Numbered from the stretch's first letter, positions 37,403 to 46,597 are shown. The stretch: DNA of 64,000 nucleotides from Mycolicibacterium canariasense (GCF_002101555.1 NZ_LQOL01000038.1:179212-243211); one strand, 5' to 3'. Numbers and translations: made by a program. The notes: generated by a model from the sequence alone, not told the origin.

Positions 37403-37857
37403 TGCAGCCAGATTCGCTTCTGAAGCGCGCGGCCTCCTATCTGCGAACCGCACCCGAGCCCGGGTGGGAGGCCATCAGCGCACAGGTCCGTGCGGCCGTG
37501 CACGCCGCAACGCGCACCGGATGGCCCATCCGCGCATCCGGCGATGCCGCCCGCGGTCTGCTCTACATCAGCGATGGCGCGCTGCGCGGCCTGCTGGCTT
37601 ACGAGCTACGACGCAGGTTCGTCTGCCAACCGACCCGGATCGCATTCACCGTGGAAGGTGCACTTCTGCGCGCCGTGCATATCGATATCACCGGCAGCTA
37701 CGGAACCCGGTTACCCGACCTCGGTGACGATATCCGCCGTGCCGTCGTCGACACGGTCCATCGCGTGCTGGACATCCTCGACGACACCGGGCACCCAGCG
37801 GCGGCACCGATCGACATCACCATCACCGACATCGTCGACGGCGACCCGCTGCAGTGA
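37402..37857 (+). CDS. Asp23/Gls24-like protein coupled to the sigma factor
   Basis: 151 residues starting at the ATG in the TGATG overlap, with GAGGTGG 6-8 bases upstream. The second half (VEGALLRAVHIDITGSYGTR, PDLGDDIRRAVVDTVHRVLDIL, PIDITITDIVDGD) has the beta-strand, helix, beta-strand pattern of Asp23/Gls24 (DUF322) envelope-stress proteins. The N-terminal half (PGWEAISAQVRAAVHAATRTG) is helical. Coupling to an ECF sigma factor suggests a regulator or envelope effector. The family call is by pattern and only moderately sure. Confidence 0.6.
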   Translation: MQPDSLLKRAASYLRTAPEPGWEAISAQVRAAVHAATRTGWPIRASGDAARGLLYISDGALRGLLAYELRRRFVCQPTRIAFTVEGALLRAVHIDITGSYGTRLPDLGDDIRRAVVDTVHRVLDILDDTGHPAAAPIDITITDIVDGDPLQ

Positions 37858-37913
37858 ACCTCGGCCGCCGACCGTGCCCCGGACCGGCCCTTCGAGGATC
37901 GCCCCGGAATCGG

Positions 37914-38801
37914 TCACTGCGGCTTCTCCTCCTGATGCCGGCTTCGCGGGACGACGACGATCGGCACCTCGACGACGCGCAGTATCTTGGCCGCCGTCGA
38001 TCCGAGGAACAATCTGCGCGGTGCTGCCAGCCGGCTGGACCCCACCATGATCAGGTCGCCGTCCCGCCATGCCAGCTTGTTCACCGCGTCCTCGACCGTC
38101 GGGCCGTCGGTCACCACGGCCGTCACCGGGAAACCCTGCGGCAACGACTCTTTCGCCGCCTCCAGCACCCGCCGGGCGTGCGTGAGCCCGTGCTCGCGCA
38201 CGGCGTCCGGATCGCTGCGCAGCACGCCGAACACCGGATCCAGCGCCACCAACGACACCAGCCGCAGCGGGGTGCCCGCGGCCCGGCTGGCCGCCACCGC
38301 GGTATCCAGCAGCAGGTCCGCTCCGGCGCGCTCCCCCACCGCGCAGGTCACCTCCCGTACCCGTTCCACCTCGGAGAGCCGAATCCCCCTGGGCGCCACG
38401 GCCACCGGCACCGGCGAGGAATGCAGCAACTCGTTGACCACGGAGCCGAGGGAGAAGCTACCGGCCAACCCACCACCGCCGCCACCCACCACGATGCCCG
38501 CGGCATCCAGCCGGGCCGCCTCGCCGATCAGCCCGCCGGCGAACGAATCGCCGAAACTGACGTGCGGGTTGACCACCACGCCGGCCGGCACGGTGGCCTG
38601 GGCTTCGGCCAGCCATTCCGCGGCCTGGCCGGCCAGCACCTGTTGGTAACCACCGGTGTTCACCAGGGCGGGCGGCATCCGATCCGGCGGCAGCACGATG
38701 CACAGTTCGATCTCGGCGCCCAGCGTCCTGGCCAGCCGGACGCCGAGTGCCAGCGCATCCGTTCCACCGGGAGTGGCGAGATATCCCACTACGAGTTTCA
38801 T
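37914..38801 (-). CDS. Universal stress protein, two tandem UspA domains
   Basis: 295 residues from the ATG at 38801 (MKLVVGYLATPGGTDAL). The first domain ends with a glycine-rich ATP-binding region (VVGGGGGGLAGSFSLGSVVNEL), the second with MVGSSRLAAPRRLFLGSTAAKIL then VPIVVVPR. Tandem Usp proteins are common in mycobacterial stress and hypoxia responses. It is convergent with the sigma/Asp23 pair. Confidence 0.9.
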   Translation of the reverse strand: MKLVVGYLATPGGTDALALGVRLARTLGAEIELCIVLPPDRMPPALVNTGGYQQVLAGQAAEWLAEAQATVPAGVVVNPHVSFGDSFAGGLIGEAARLDAAGIVVGGGGGGLAGSFSLGSVVNELLHSSPVPVAVAPRGIRLSEVERVREVTCAVGERAGADLLLDTAVAASRAAGTPLRLVSLVALDPVFGVLRSDPDAVREHGLTHARRVLEAAKESLPQGFPVTAVVTDGPTVEDAVNKLAWRDGDLIMVGSSRLAAPRRLFLGSTAAKILRVVEVPIVVVPRSRHQEEKPQ

Positions 38802-38857
38802 TGTGCCATCTTGTCCATGCGCCGGGACAGACACCGGCGCTTCGCCGATTCTCCGGT

Positions 38858-39727
38858 TCAGACGGTGAACTCCGCGGCCCCGTCGTCGAGGACCACCCGC
38901 GCACCCGAACCGTCCGGTGCGGCCGCCTCGGTGCGAAACACCGCGCGACCCTCGCCGGTGCGCCAGATGGAGGTCGTCAGCGTCTCGCCGGGGAACACCG
39001 GGGAGGTGAAGCGCGCGGCGACGGCATGAACCTTGGTCGCGTCACCGCCACCGAGTTCGGCCACCAGCGCGCGGCCCGCGACCCCATAGGTGCACAACCC
39101 GTGCAGGATCGGCTTGGGGAACCCGGCCAGCGTCTGCGCGAACCAGGGGTCGCTGTGCAACGGGTTGCGGTCGCCGGACAGCCGGTACAGCAGCGCTTGG
39201 TCTTCCCTGGTCGGCAGCGCCACCGTGGCATCGGGGGCGTGGTCGGGGAACTCGGGGGCCGGTGGGCGCTGCCCGGGCTGACCACCGAAGCCGCCCTCGC
39301 CGCGGATCACCACGGTGGTCAGTGTTTCCACCACGATCGCTCCGCTGTCCGGGTCCGCGCCATAGCCCTTCAGCATCACCACGGCGTTCTTGCCTTCACC
39401 CTTGTCCTGGATGTCGGCGACCTCGGAATGAACTCGCAGCCGGCCGGCCGGTGCCAGCGGCCGGTGCAGCCGGATCTCCTGCGAACCGTGCAACAACATG
39501 CCGAAGTTGAAGGTGCCGATCAGCAGGGCCGCGGCGAACGGCGAGCAGGCGATCACCGCAAACGTCGGCAGCACCTGCTGATCGATGTCGTGGCTGTTCT
39601 CGGTGGTGAACGCCAGATCGTCGACGCCGGCGCCCACGCCGAGCGCGTACAGCAGCGTCTCACGGTCCGTCCAGGTGAAGTCCTGAGGTTCGCTTTTGGC
39701 GCCGACGGCGCCCGGATCGATCGGCAT
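38858..39727 (-). CDS. htdY: 3-hydroxyacyl-thioester dehydratase, double-hotdog MaoC family
   Basis: 289 residues from the ATG at 39727 (MPIDPGAVGAKSEPQDFTWTD). The hydratase-2 motif YRLSGDRNPLHSDPWFA, followed by FPKPILHGLCTYG near residue 185, supplies the catalytic Asp/His. The N-terminal hotdog is non-catalytic. It hydrates or dehydrates (R)-3-hydroxyacyl-CoA in fatty acid or sterol side-chain metabolism. It matches the Rv3389c type. Upstream in-frame extensions lack a start signal. Confidence 0.88.
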   Translation of the reverse strand: MPIDPGAVGAKSEPQDFTWTDRETLLYALGVGAGVDDLAFTTENSHDIDQQVLPTFAVIACSPFAAALLIGTFNFGMLLHGSQEIRLHRPLAPAGRLRVHSEVADIQDKGEGKNAVVMLKGYGADPDSGAIVVETLTTVVIRGEGGFGGQPGQRPPAPEFPDHAPDATVALPTREDQALLYRLSGDRNPLHSDPWFAQTLAGFPKPILHGLCTYGVAGRALVAELGGGDATKVHAVAARFTSPVFPGETLTTSIWRTGEGRAVFRTEAAAPDGSGARVVLDDGAAEFTV

Positions 39728-40103
39728 ACGGGGCTCCCTTGCTGGTGTGACGAGCTCGTGTCGAGACGCTAGTTGATGGTGATTGTCGAATCCAGCGCCA
39801 TCGCCGAGCGGTCGACCCACGACGTCCATACGACTCACCTGACGTCGCCGAATCCCGTTCCAGAGTCACGTCATGCCGGAGGATCTCGACTGTTCCACCA
39901 CGTCCGTGATCGCTCTATGCCACGATGCGTTTGTCAGAACGTAACGAACCGCTGTTCGGTTCGGCCCGGGTCACCGCCGGCACCTCGGCTCGGGCCCATC
40001 CATAGGATCGGCTATCCGAGGATAACCCGTCTCTGAACAACAGCTCGACCGGATGGAATCGTAGGTGCCACTTCGACGAGCTGCCGCCAAAGACGGAGAA
40101 GGA
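39728..40103. other. Divergent regulatory region between htdY and the first molybdenum hydroxylase operon
   Basis: 376 bases without a supported gene. Visible are an inverted repeat CGAACC (39945-39950) / GGTTCG (39958-39963) and a possible -10 TAGGAT at 40003-40008 about 100 bases before the Tat-signal gene, with GGAT/ATCC arms at 40005-40017. No riboswitch recognised. Confidence 0.45.
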
Positions 40104-40757
40104 ATGCCAGACAAGCCTATTGATGTTCCGACGGAGCCTGGACCCGAATCACCTACCTCCGACGAGTCATCCGGGGTGTCCCGGCGCAGCTTCATCGGAT
40201 GGACCGGCACCGCCGTCGTGGTGACGGTCGGCGGCACCGTCCTGGTCTCGCGGCTCGCCGACCGCGGCCCCGACTCCGATACGTCTGCGCTCGGCATTCC
40301 GGTGACGTTGCGCGTCAACGGTACCGAGCACACACTCAACCTCGATCCGCGAACGACGTTACTGGACGCGCTACGTGATCACATCGGGCTGACCGGCACC
40401 AAGAAGGGATGCGATCACGGGCAATGCGGTGCTTGCACGGTGCACGTCGACGGACGGCGGGTACTTTCGTGCCTGACCTTGGCCCCGACCGTACACCGCC
40501 GCGCGGTGATGACCATCGAAGGCCTCGCCGACGGCGATGAGTTGCATCCCGTACAGCAAGCATTCATCGACAACGACGCCTTTCAGTGCGGTTTCTGCAC
40601 ACCGGGCCAAATCATGTCCGCCGTGGCCGTCATCGAGGGTGGACACACCGGCACCGACGAAGAGATCCGCGAGCAGATGTCGGGCAACATTTGCCGTTGC
40701 AGCGCTTACCCATTCATTGTCGAAGCTGTCAAGGCAGCCGGCGAACGGATGTCTTGA
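40104..40757 (+). CDS. Exported [2Fe-2S] subunit of an aldehyde oxidase (PaoA/YagT-like)
   Basis: 217 residues. The twin-arginine signal [10 protein letters not shown] near residue 26 is followed by a hydrophobic stretch ([13 protein letters not shown]), so the folded complex is exported. The plant-type ferredoxin cluster [15 protein letters not shown] and the second cluster region [10 protein letters not shown] ... MSGNICRC bind two [2Fe-2S] centres. GGAG lies 5 bases before the ATG. It forms an alpha-beta-gamma enzyme with the two genes downstream. Confidence 0.92.
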   Translation: MPDKPIDVPTEPGPESPTSDESSGVSRRSFIGWTGTAVVVTVGGTVLVSRLADRGPDSDTSALGIPVTLRVNGTEHTLNLDPRTTLLDALRDHIGLTGTKKGCDHGQCGACTVHVDGRRVLSCLTLAPTVHRRAVMTIEGLADGDELHPVQQAFIDNDAFQCGFCTPGQIMSAVAVIEGGHTGTDEEIREQMSGNICRCSAYPFIVEAVKAAGERMS

Positions 40758-40758
40758 T

Positions 40759-41736
40759 ATGCGACCTTATGGCTACACCGTGGTCGATACGGTGGCTGCG
40801 GCCACCTCCCACGGCGGCTCGGCCAAGGAGTACCTCGCCGGTGGCACGACCCTGGTCGACCTGATGAAACTGGAGGTGCTGACCCCCGAACAGGTCGTCG
40901 ACATCAACGGGTTGCCCTTGACCGGCATCACGGTCGGCGCCGCCGGGCTGCGTATCGGTGCGCTGGAACGCATGAGCGACGTGGCCGAACATCCTTCAGT
41001 GCGAAGTGATTTCAGTCTGGTCAGCCAAGCACTGGAACTGAGCGCCTCCCCGCAATTGCGCAACATGGCCAGCATGGGCGGAAACTTGTTGCAGCGCACC
41101 CGATGCAGCTACTTCCGCGATATATCGATGCCGTGCAACAAGCGCAACCCCGGGACGGGCTGCCCGGCCATCGACGGCTACAACCGCGCCCACGCCGTGC
41201 TCGGTACCAGTGACGCCTGTGTCGCCACCCACGCCAGTGACGTCGCCGTCGCACTGGTCGCTGCCGAGGCATCGGTGGAACTGAGCAGTTCCGATGGCGA
41301 ACGCAGCGTTGCCCTCGAACAGTTCTACCGCAAGCCCGGTATGACACCGGAGGTGGAAAGCGAGCTGAAGCCAGGAGAACTGATCACCGCCATCACCGCA
41401 CCGCGGTTTCCCGAAGGCACCAGAACGGGCTATCTCAAGGTACGCGACCGTCAGTCCTATGAATTCGCGCTCACCTCTGTGGCCGTCGCAATCACCCTGC
41501 GCGACAACGTCATCACCCGTGCGCGACTGGCCGCCGGCGGCGTGGCCACGGTGCCATGGCGGCTGCCCGAAGTGGAGAACCTGCTGACGAACCGGCCCGC
41601 AACCGCGGTCACCATCGACGCCGCAGCCGACGCAGCGGCCGCCGACGCGCGACCGCTGAGCCACAACAGTTTCAAACCTCACCTGCTACGCCGGGCGATC
41701 GTCCGGGCTCTTACCGACGTCGCGGGCATCGCATGA
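40759..41736 (+). CDS. FAD-binding subunit of an aldehyde oxidase (PaoB/YagS-like)
   Basis: 325 residues. FAD-binding segment AGGTTLVDLMKL and MGGNLLQRTRC. The Cys cluster RCSYFRDISMPCNKRNPGTGC is the insertion that binds an additional [4Fe-4S] centre in PaoB and 4-hydroxybenzoyl-CoA reductase. It begins one base after the previous stop and overlaps the next gene (ATGA). It has no signal of its own and would be co-exported with the Tat-bearing subunit. Confidence 0.9.
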   Translation: MRPYGYTVVDTVAAATSHGGSAKEYLAGGTTLVDLMKLEVLTPEQVVDINGLPLTGITVGAAGLRIGALERMSDVAEHPSVRSDFSLVSQALELSASPQLRNMASMGGNLLQRTRCSYFRDISMPCNKRNPGTGCPAIDGYNRAHAVLGTSDACVATHASDVAVALVAAEASVELSSSDGERSVALEQFYRKPGMTPEVESELKPGELITAITAPRFPEGTRTGYLKVRDRQSYEFALTSVAVAITLRDNVITRARLAAGGVATVPWRLPEVENLLTNRPATAVTIDAAADAAAADARPLSHNSFKPHLLRRAIVRALTDVAGIA

Positions 41737-43931
41737 CTCCTTCACCGCTGGGCGGCGAGATTCCCCGCGTCGACGGGCGCGCCAAGACAACCGGCACGGC
41801 CCGCTACTCGGCGGACTACCGGGAACCGGATCTGGTCCACGCCGTACTGGTGTCGGCCACCACGGGGTTGGGCACCATCACTGCGATGGAGACCGATGCC
41901 GCAACGCGTGCGCCGGGTGTCCTCGCGGTGTACACCCCGTTCGCGCCGCTGCGGCTGCAGCCCGTCGCCGAGGGAGCGCTCGGTGAGAAGTACCGTCCAC
42001 TACAGGACCGTGAGGTGCGCTTCCACGGCCAGGCCATCGGTGTGGTGGTTGCCGACACCTTCGAGCATGCGCGTGACGCCGCAGCCATGATCACCGTCGA
42101 CTACCGATCCCGCACGCCCAGAACATCGCTGGCCGATGCCGGGCCCGGGGTCAGCATCGCCATGCCGGAATCGGGCAACAAGACCGTCTTGGCGCCGGGG
42201 ATCGCCTCGATCGACACCGCGCTACGCGACAGCGAGATCACCGTCGAGACCACCGTCACCCAACCGGCTCAGCATGCCGCGGCGATGGAACCGCATGCGT
42301 CCGTGGCGGTCTGGAGCCAGAACCTCCTTACCCTGTACACCGGCACGCAGTTTCCCGGCCGGGCCATCGCCGGCATCACCGGCGCGCTCGGGCTGACGCC
42401 CGAGCAGCTACGGATCATCTCGACATACGTCGGTGGCGGCTTCGGCAGCCGCGTACTCCCGTGGTCGGACGTCATTCTGGGTGCAGCGGCGGCTCGTGAG
42501 CTGAACCGTCCGGTCAAGTTGGCCTTGACCCGCAGCCAGGTATTCAGCATCGTCGGGCACCGCTCCGCGGTTCGCCAGCGAGTCCGCTTGGGTGCGCGCG
42601 CCGACGGGACACTCACCGCCGTCAGTCACGAATCCGACGCCGAGGCTCCAGCAGTGGGCGGCTGGCCCATGCGAACGGCCGCCGAGACCACCGCAGCGCT
42701 GTACCGCACCCCGAATCTGCATGTAGACCAACGTCAGGTCTTCTTGGACACCCCGCCGACCTGGGCGATGCGTGCGCCCAATGAGGCGCCCGGAGCGTTC
42801 GCCATCGAAACCGCGATGGACGAGCTCGCGGTGGCGACCGGCGTGGACCCGATGCAGTTGCGGCTGCGCAACTACGCGACGACGCTGCCCGGCACGAATC
42901 GCCGCTGGACCAGCAAAAGACTCGATGAGTGTTACCGACTCGGCGCCAATCGATTCGGCTGGGAACGCCGCACCGCCACCCCCGCAACGACCCGCGACGG
43001 CCAGTGGCTGGTCGGCATGGGGATGGCCACTGCGATCTACCCGGCCGCCGGCCGGTCCGCGAACGCGGTTCAGGTGCGGTTCCGCGACGACGGCACCGTA
43101 CTGGCCTCGACGAGCATCATGGATATCGGCACGGGCGCCGCGACCGCGCTGGCGATCGTCATCGCCGACGCGGTGGGCCTGCCGATGGACCGTATCGTCA
43201 CCGAGGTGGGAGACACCATCCTGCCGCCCGGGCCCGGCGCCGTGGGCTCCCGCGCAACCGGCAGCATGGCTCCGACGGCCCGAACCGCCGCACGGGCCGC
43301 CATCGACAATCTCGTCAGGGCCGCCTCGACGAATCCAGCCTCGCCGCTGGCGGATTCGGGCACACCGGTGTCCTATGCGGCCGGCACCTTGCGAACGGGC
43401 AACGCGCGCATCGGTTTCGCCGATCTGCTACAGAGGATGCGGATCCCGGCCGTCGACGCCATCCACAGCAGCGCCGACAGCATTTCTCCCCAGTTCGCGG
43501 CACATGGGTTCGGAGCGCACTTCTGCGAGGTGCGGGTCAACTCGCTGACGGGGGAAACGCGCGTCGCCAGATTCACCACCGTCGTGGACATCGGTCGGGT
43601 GATCAACGCCAAGGCGGCCCGCAGCCAGGTGGTCGGAGGGGTCATCTTCGGGATCGGGCACGCCTTACTGGAATCCGATCCGATCGAACCCTCCGGCCGC
43701 TTGGCCGCCGCCAACCTGGCCGACTACGTCGTCCCGGTCAACGCCGACGTTCCGTTCATCGACGCGGTATGCCTCGACGGCGACGACCCCGATTTCAGCG
43801 AGGTCGGGGCGCGCGGCGTCGGCGAACTGGGCGCCGTGGGATCGGCCGCAGCAATAGGCAATGCCGTCTTCAACGCCACCGGAGTCCGCATCCGTGACCT
43901 GCCCATTCACCCGGAAGACCTGCTGCGCTGA
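41733..43931 (+). CDS. Molybdenum-binding catalytic subunit of an aldehyde oxidase (PaoC/YagR-like)
   Basis: 732 residues. The N-terminal hammerhead domain (PRVDGRAKTTGTARYSADY) is followed by the Moco-binding region (YVGGGFGSRVL, MRAPNEAPGAFAIETAMDELA) and the C-terminal catalytic-Glu motif GARGVGELGAVG near residue 695. It oxidises an aldehyde or N-heterocycle using water as oxygen donor. Last of the three-gene operon. No XdhC/PaoD cofactor-insertion chaperone gene follows. Confidence 0.91.
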   Translation: MTPSPLGGEIPRVDGRAKTTGTARYSADYREPDLVHAVLVSATTGLGTITAMETDAATRAPGVLAVYTPFAPLRLQPVAEGALGEKYRPLQDREVRFHGQAIGVVVADTFEHARDAAAMITVDYRSRTPRTSLADAGPGVSIAMPESGNKTVLAPGIASIDTALRDSEITVETTVTQPAQHAAAMEPHASVAVWSQNLLTLYTGTQFPGRAIAGITGALGLTPEQLRIISTYVGGGFGSRVLPWSDVILGAAAARELNRPVKLALTRSQVFSIVGHRSAVRQRVRLGARADGTLTAVSHESDAEAPAVGGWPMRTAAETTAALYRTPNLHVDQRQVFLDTPPTWAMRAPNEAPGAFAIETAMDELAVATGVDPMQLRLRNYATTLPGTNRRWTSKRLDECYRLGANRFGWERRTATPATTRDGQWLVGMGMATAIYPAAGRSANAVQVRFRDDGTVLASTSIMDIGTGAATALAIVIADAVGLPMDRIVTEVGDTILPPGPGAVGSRATGSMAPTARTAARAAIDNLVRAASTNPASPLADSGTPVSYAAGTLRTGNARIGFADLLQRMRIPAVDAIHSSADSISPQFAAHGFGAHFCEVRVNSLTGETRVARFTTVVDIGRVINAKAARSQVVGGVIFGIGHALLESDPIEPSGRLAAANLADYVVPVNADVPFIDAVCLDGDDPDFSEVGARGVGELGAVGSAAAIGNAVFNATGVRIRDLPIHPEDLLR

Positions 43932-43950
43932 TCACCTCACCCGAACGCGG

Positions 43951-44601
43951 CTACGAACTCGATGCGCGGTCACCGGCCGGCCCGGGTTGCGCCGCGAGAC
44001 TACGTCCGACGCCCCTGGCGACCTCCGAAGCGAGTTCGTCGACCGCGATATCGCGGGCCGTCGAGAACGCCATCATCGCGGTACCCCGCAACAGGCCGAT
44101 GATCGCCACCGCCGCGATGGTCGGGTTGGTCTCCCGACGGATCGACTTGTCGGTCAACCCATCCTCGATGTGTCGTTCGAGGTGTTGGCGAAACCACGCG
44201 TCGCGCTCGGCGAACAGCGGTGCAAGCGACGGCTCCGACCCGGTCGACTCGGTCCACAGCTTCAAGAACGCCTCCGACCGCGGCGATCGCTCGTGCATCC
44301 CCCTCAGGTAGGCCGCGATGAACCCGGTCAAGCGGCCCAACCCATCGGAGGATTCGGTCGGCACGTCGAACTGCTGCGTGTATGCCAGGAGCTCCTCGAG
44401 CAGCCGCGCCCTGCTGCCGAAATGGTGGTTGACGATGCCGCGGCTGTAGCCGGCAGCCTCGCCGACGGCGGCCACGGTGAGCGCGCGCGACCCATGCGCC
44501 GCGACGAGCGCCGTCGCGGCGTCGAGCACTCGCTGCCGCGTCGCAGCGCGGCGCTCGGCTTGAGTCCGCCGGGCCGCACGATCGGATGTCATGGCGGTCA
44601 T
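43951..44601 (-). CDS. TetR-family regulator
   Basis: About 216 residues. HTH: LTVAAVGEAAGYSRGIVNHHFGSRARLLEEL. The ligand domain is unassigned. Two starts are possible (44601, 44592). It is divergent from the DUF1330 gene, whose ATG is only 77 bases away, and convergent with the aldehyde oxidase operon. Its likely target is the shared 44602-44678 region. Confidence 0.88.
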   Translation of the reverse strand: MTAMTSDRAARRTQAERRAATRQRVLDAATALVAAHGSRALTVAAVGEAAGYSRGIVNHHFGSRARLLEELLAYTQQFDVPTESSDGLGRLTGFIAAYLRGMHERSPRSEAFLKLWTESTGSEPSLAPLFAERDAWFRQHLERHIEDGLTDKSIRRETNPTIAAVAIIGLLRGTAMMAFSTARDIAVDELASEVARGVGRSLAAQPGPAGDRASSS

Positions 44602-44678
44602 TCTTGCGCACCGCCTGTCGGTGGGCTCACGTATGTTGCGTGTTGTATAGCAAGTAACTATTAGCGGAGGAGTCTCCC

Positions 44679-45044
44679 ATGTCAGTTCTCGATGCATCCG
44701 ATCTCCAGCGTTTCGTCGCCGCCGATCCCAACGGCCCGGTGGTGATGTTGAACCTGTTGCAATTCGTGCCAGACGGCACCGCCCGGTATCTGCAGTACAT
44801 CGAGCGGTTCACAACCTCCGGACTCAACGAGCGGTACGGGGTCACGATCGTCTACGCCGGTGCCGGCCACCCCTCCCTGGTCGCGACGGAAGTCGGCGAC
44901 TGGGACATGGTGCTGCTGGTCAGCTACCCGACTCGGCAGAGCTTCGTCGATATGGTCAACGACCCGGAATACGTGGCCTTCGAGCACCTACGAACCGAGG
45001 CAGTCGCGCGCGCCGTCCTGCAGCCGACCATCCCGGCCATGTGA
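44679..45044 (+). CDS. DUF1330 ferredoxin-like-fold protein
   Basis: 121 residues with the DUF1330 pattern PVVMLNLLQFVPDGTARYLQYIERF, IVYAGAGHPSLV and VLLVSYPTRQSFVDMVNDPEY. The fold is a dimeric alpha-beta barrel; some members bind small aromatic ligands, but biochemical roles are mostly unknown. GGAGGAG precedes the ATG by 6 bases. It stands alone, divergent from TetR and convergent with MarR. Confidence 0.85.
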   Translation: MSVLDASDLQRFVAADPNGPVVMLNLLQFVPDGTARYLQYIERFTTSGLNERYGVTIVYAGAGHPSLVATEVGDWDMVLLVSYPTRQSFVDMVNDPEYVAFEHLRTEAVARAVLQPTIPAM

Positions 45045-45053
45045 CCCGGGTGG

Positions 45054-45497
45054 CTACTCGGCGCCGTTGAGGATGTCGAAGCACTCCAGCAGGGTGGTGA
45101 TCTGTTGAGCGGTCAGCCTCCCGAGGCGGTCGTGCAGCATGGGTTGCACACGCCCCTCCACCTCGGAGATGGCGACCTCGGCCGCCGGCGTGAGAGTGAG
45201 GTAGGACCGCCTCGAGTCGGCGGGGTCCACGGCCCGTACCACCAACCCGGCTTTGGCCAGCTTGGTCACCGCGCGACTGACCACGGACGCGTGCAGGCCC
45301 AGATCTCGAACGAGATCGCCGGGTCCGTCGATGCCGAGTTCGATCGACCGGAGGATCAGGAAGTCGACGAGGTCCAGTTTCGCCACCGCCGCAACGTGCG
45401 TGCGAGCAGCACCCAGGACTGATTTGTTCAATCGATACAGCGCATCGAGAAGTCGCATCTCGACGGCGCGTTGCTCCCTGGTCACCGGCATCACCAT
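45054..45497 (-). CDS. MarR-family regulator
   Basis: 147 residues. Winged HTH: DGPGDLVRDLGLHASVVSRAVTKLAKAGLVVRAVDPADSRRSYLTLTP. MarR proteins typically release DNA on binding phenolic or aromatic acids. It is divergent from the amidohydrolase with 57 bases between the starts, which contain a palindrome and direct repeats. An internal start at 45491 is equally possible. Confidence 0.9.
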   Translation of the reverse strand: MVMPVTREQRAVEMRLLDALYRLNKSVLGAARTHVAAVAKLDLVDFLILRSIELGIDGPGDLVRDLGLHASVVSRAVTKLAKAGLVVRAVDPADSRRSYLTLTPAAEVAISEVEGRVQPMLHDRLGRLTAQQITTLLECFDILNGAE

Positions 45498-45511
45498 ATC
45501 AATGTCTCATG

Positions 45512-45537
45512 TCAACTATTGACAATTATCAACTATT
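45512..45537. promoter_or_regulatory. MarR operator region
   Basis: The near-perfect palindrome TTGACAATTATCAA (45519-45532) is flanked and overlapped by two direct copies of TCAACTATT (45512-45520 and 45529-45537), 17 bases apart. AT-rich palindromes of this kind between a MarR gene and its divergent target are typical MarR boxes. Confidence 0.65.
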
Positions 45538-45554
45538 TGGGGCACCCTGATGGC

Positions 45555-46553
45555 ATGCCCGTGACGCCACCGACCACTGCCCGGATAGACCTCCATCACC
45601 ACGCGTTCCCGCCGCAACTGTTCGGCGGGGACGTGGCGAGCGCGTTGACCGCGAATTCGGGCTGGAAGTTCTCGGCGGAGTCGCCGGCCTGGACCCCCGG
45701 CGCAAGCCTTGCCTTCATGGACGCCATGGGTATATCCACGGCAATCCTGTCCCTTCCCAACGACATCGAGTCCTACCTACCGGCAACAGGCCGACGCGGG
45801 TTCGCACGCGAGATCAACACGTTCTGCAACCAGGTCGCCGAAGAGCATCCCGGCCGCTTCGGCTTCTTCGCCCACCTGCCGACGCCGACCGACCCGGATG
45901 CGGCACTCGAGGAGGTGACCTATGCGCTGGACGTGCTCGGCGCGGACGGCGTCACCGTGACCAATGTCTACGGAACCGGCGAGGACGCCAGGTCGCTCGG
46001 TGACCCCGTGTTCGAACCTCTGTGGGCCGAACTCGATCGGAGAAGCGCGGTGGTATTCCTCCATGGCGAACAGACGCCGGGACGCAACCCCGCACCCAAC
46101 GAGTTCCTGCCGGTTCCGGTGGTGGAGGTTCCCAACGAGACGTACAAGGCCGCGGCCGACCTCGTCACGAGCGGGCGCAAGCGCCAGTTCCCGAATGTGC
46201 GAATCATCTTGTCGCACTCCGGCGGAAGCACGCCGTTCCTCGCGTCGCGGGTGGCCGGACTGTGTGCGTTCCACACCGACTGTGATCTCACCGCCGACGA
46301 GATCATCGCCGATTTTCGCACCTTCTACTACGAAACCGCTCTCTCGGGATTCGAAACGAACCTCGTGGCCCTGGAGAACTTCGTACCGGTGAATCAGATC
46401 CTGTTCGGCACGGACTTCCCGGCGGTCAGCCCGTCAGCTGCGGCGTGGTACACGCGCAACGTCGACGCGTACTTCGGCGACCGACCCGACACACTGGCCG
46501 CGGTGATGGAAGGCAATGCGCGCGAGCTGCTTTCGCGGACCGCGTCGAACTGA
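45555..46553 (+). CDS. ACMSD-type amidohydrolase / decarboxylase
   Basis: 332 residues. Metal-binding N-terminus RIDLHHHAFPP, then GVTVTNVYG, FLHGEQTP, RIILSHSGGSTPF and FGTDFPAVS, the order seen in the amidohydrolase-2 family (2-amino-3-carboxymuconate-semialdehyde decarboxylase, gamma-resorcylate and 6-methylsalicylate decarboxylases). It is likely a zinc-dependent non-oxidative decarboxylase of an aromatic or muconate-type acid. ATG at 45555; an upstream in-frame start would cross the operator. It is placed between two molybdenum hydroxylase operons. Confidence 0.85.
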   Translation: MPVTPPTTARIDLHHHAFPPQLFGGDVASALTANSGWKFSAESPAWTPGASLAFMDAMGISTAILSLPNDIESYLPATGRRGFAREINTFCNQVAEEHPGRFGFFAHLPTPTDPDAALEEVTYALDVLGADGVTVTNVYGTGEDARSLGDPVFEPLWAELDRRSAVVFLHGEQTPGRNPAPNEFLPVPVVEVPNETYKAAADLVTSGRKRQFPNVRIILSHSGGSTPFLASRVAGLCAFHTDCDLTADEIIADFRTFYYETALSGFETNLVALENFVPVNQILFGTDFPAVSPSAAAWYTRNVDAYFGDRPDTLAAVMEGNARELLSRTASN

Positions 46554-46597
46554 GCCCGCGGCCGTGCTCGCATCGCGACCGCCGGCCGAACCTCGCT

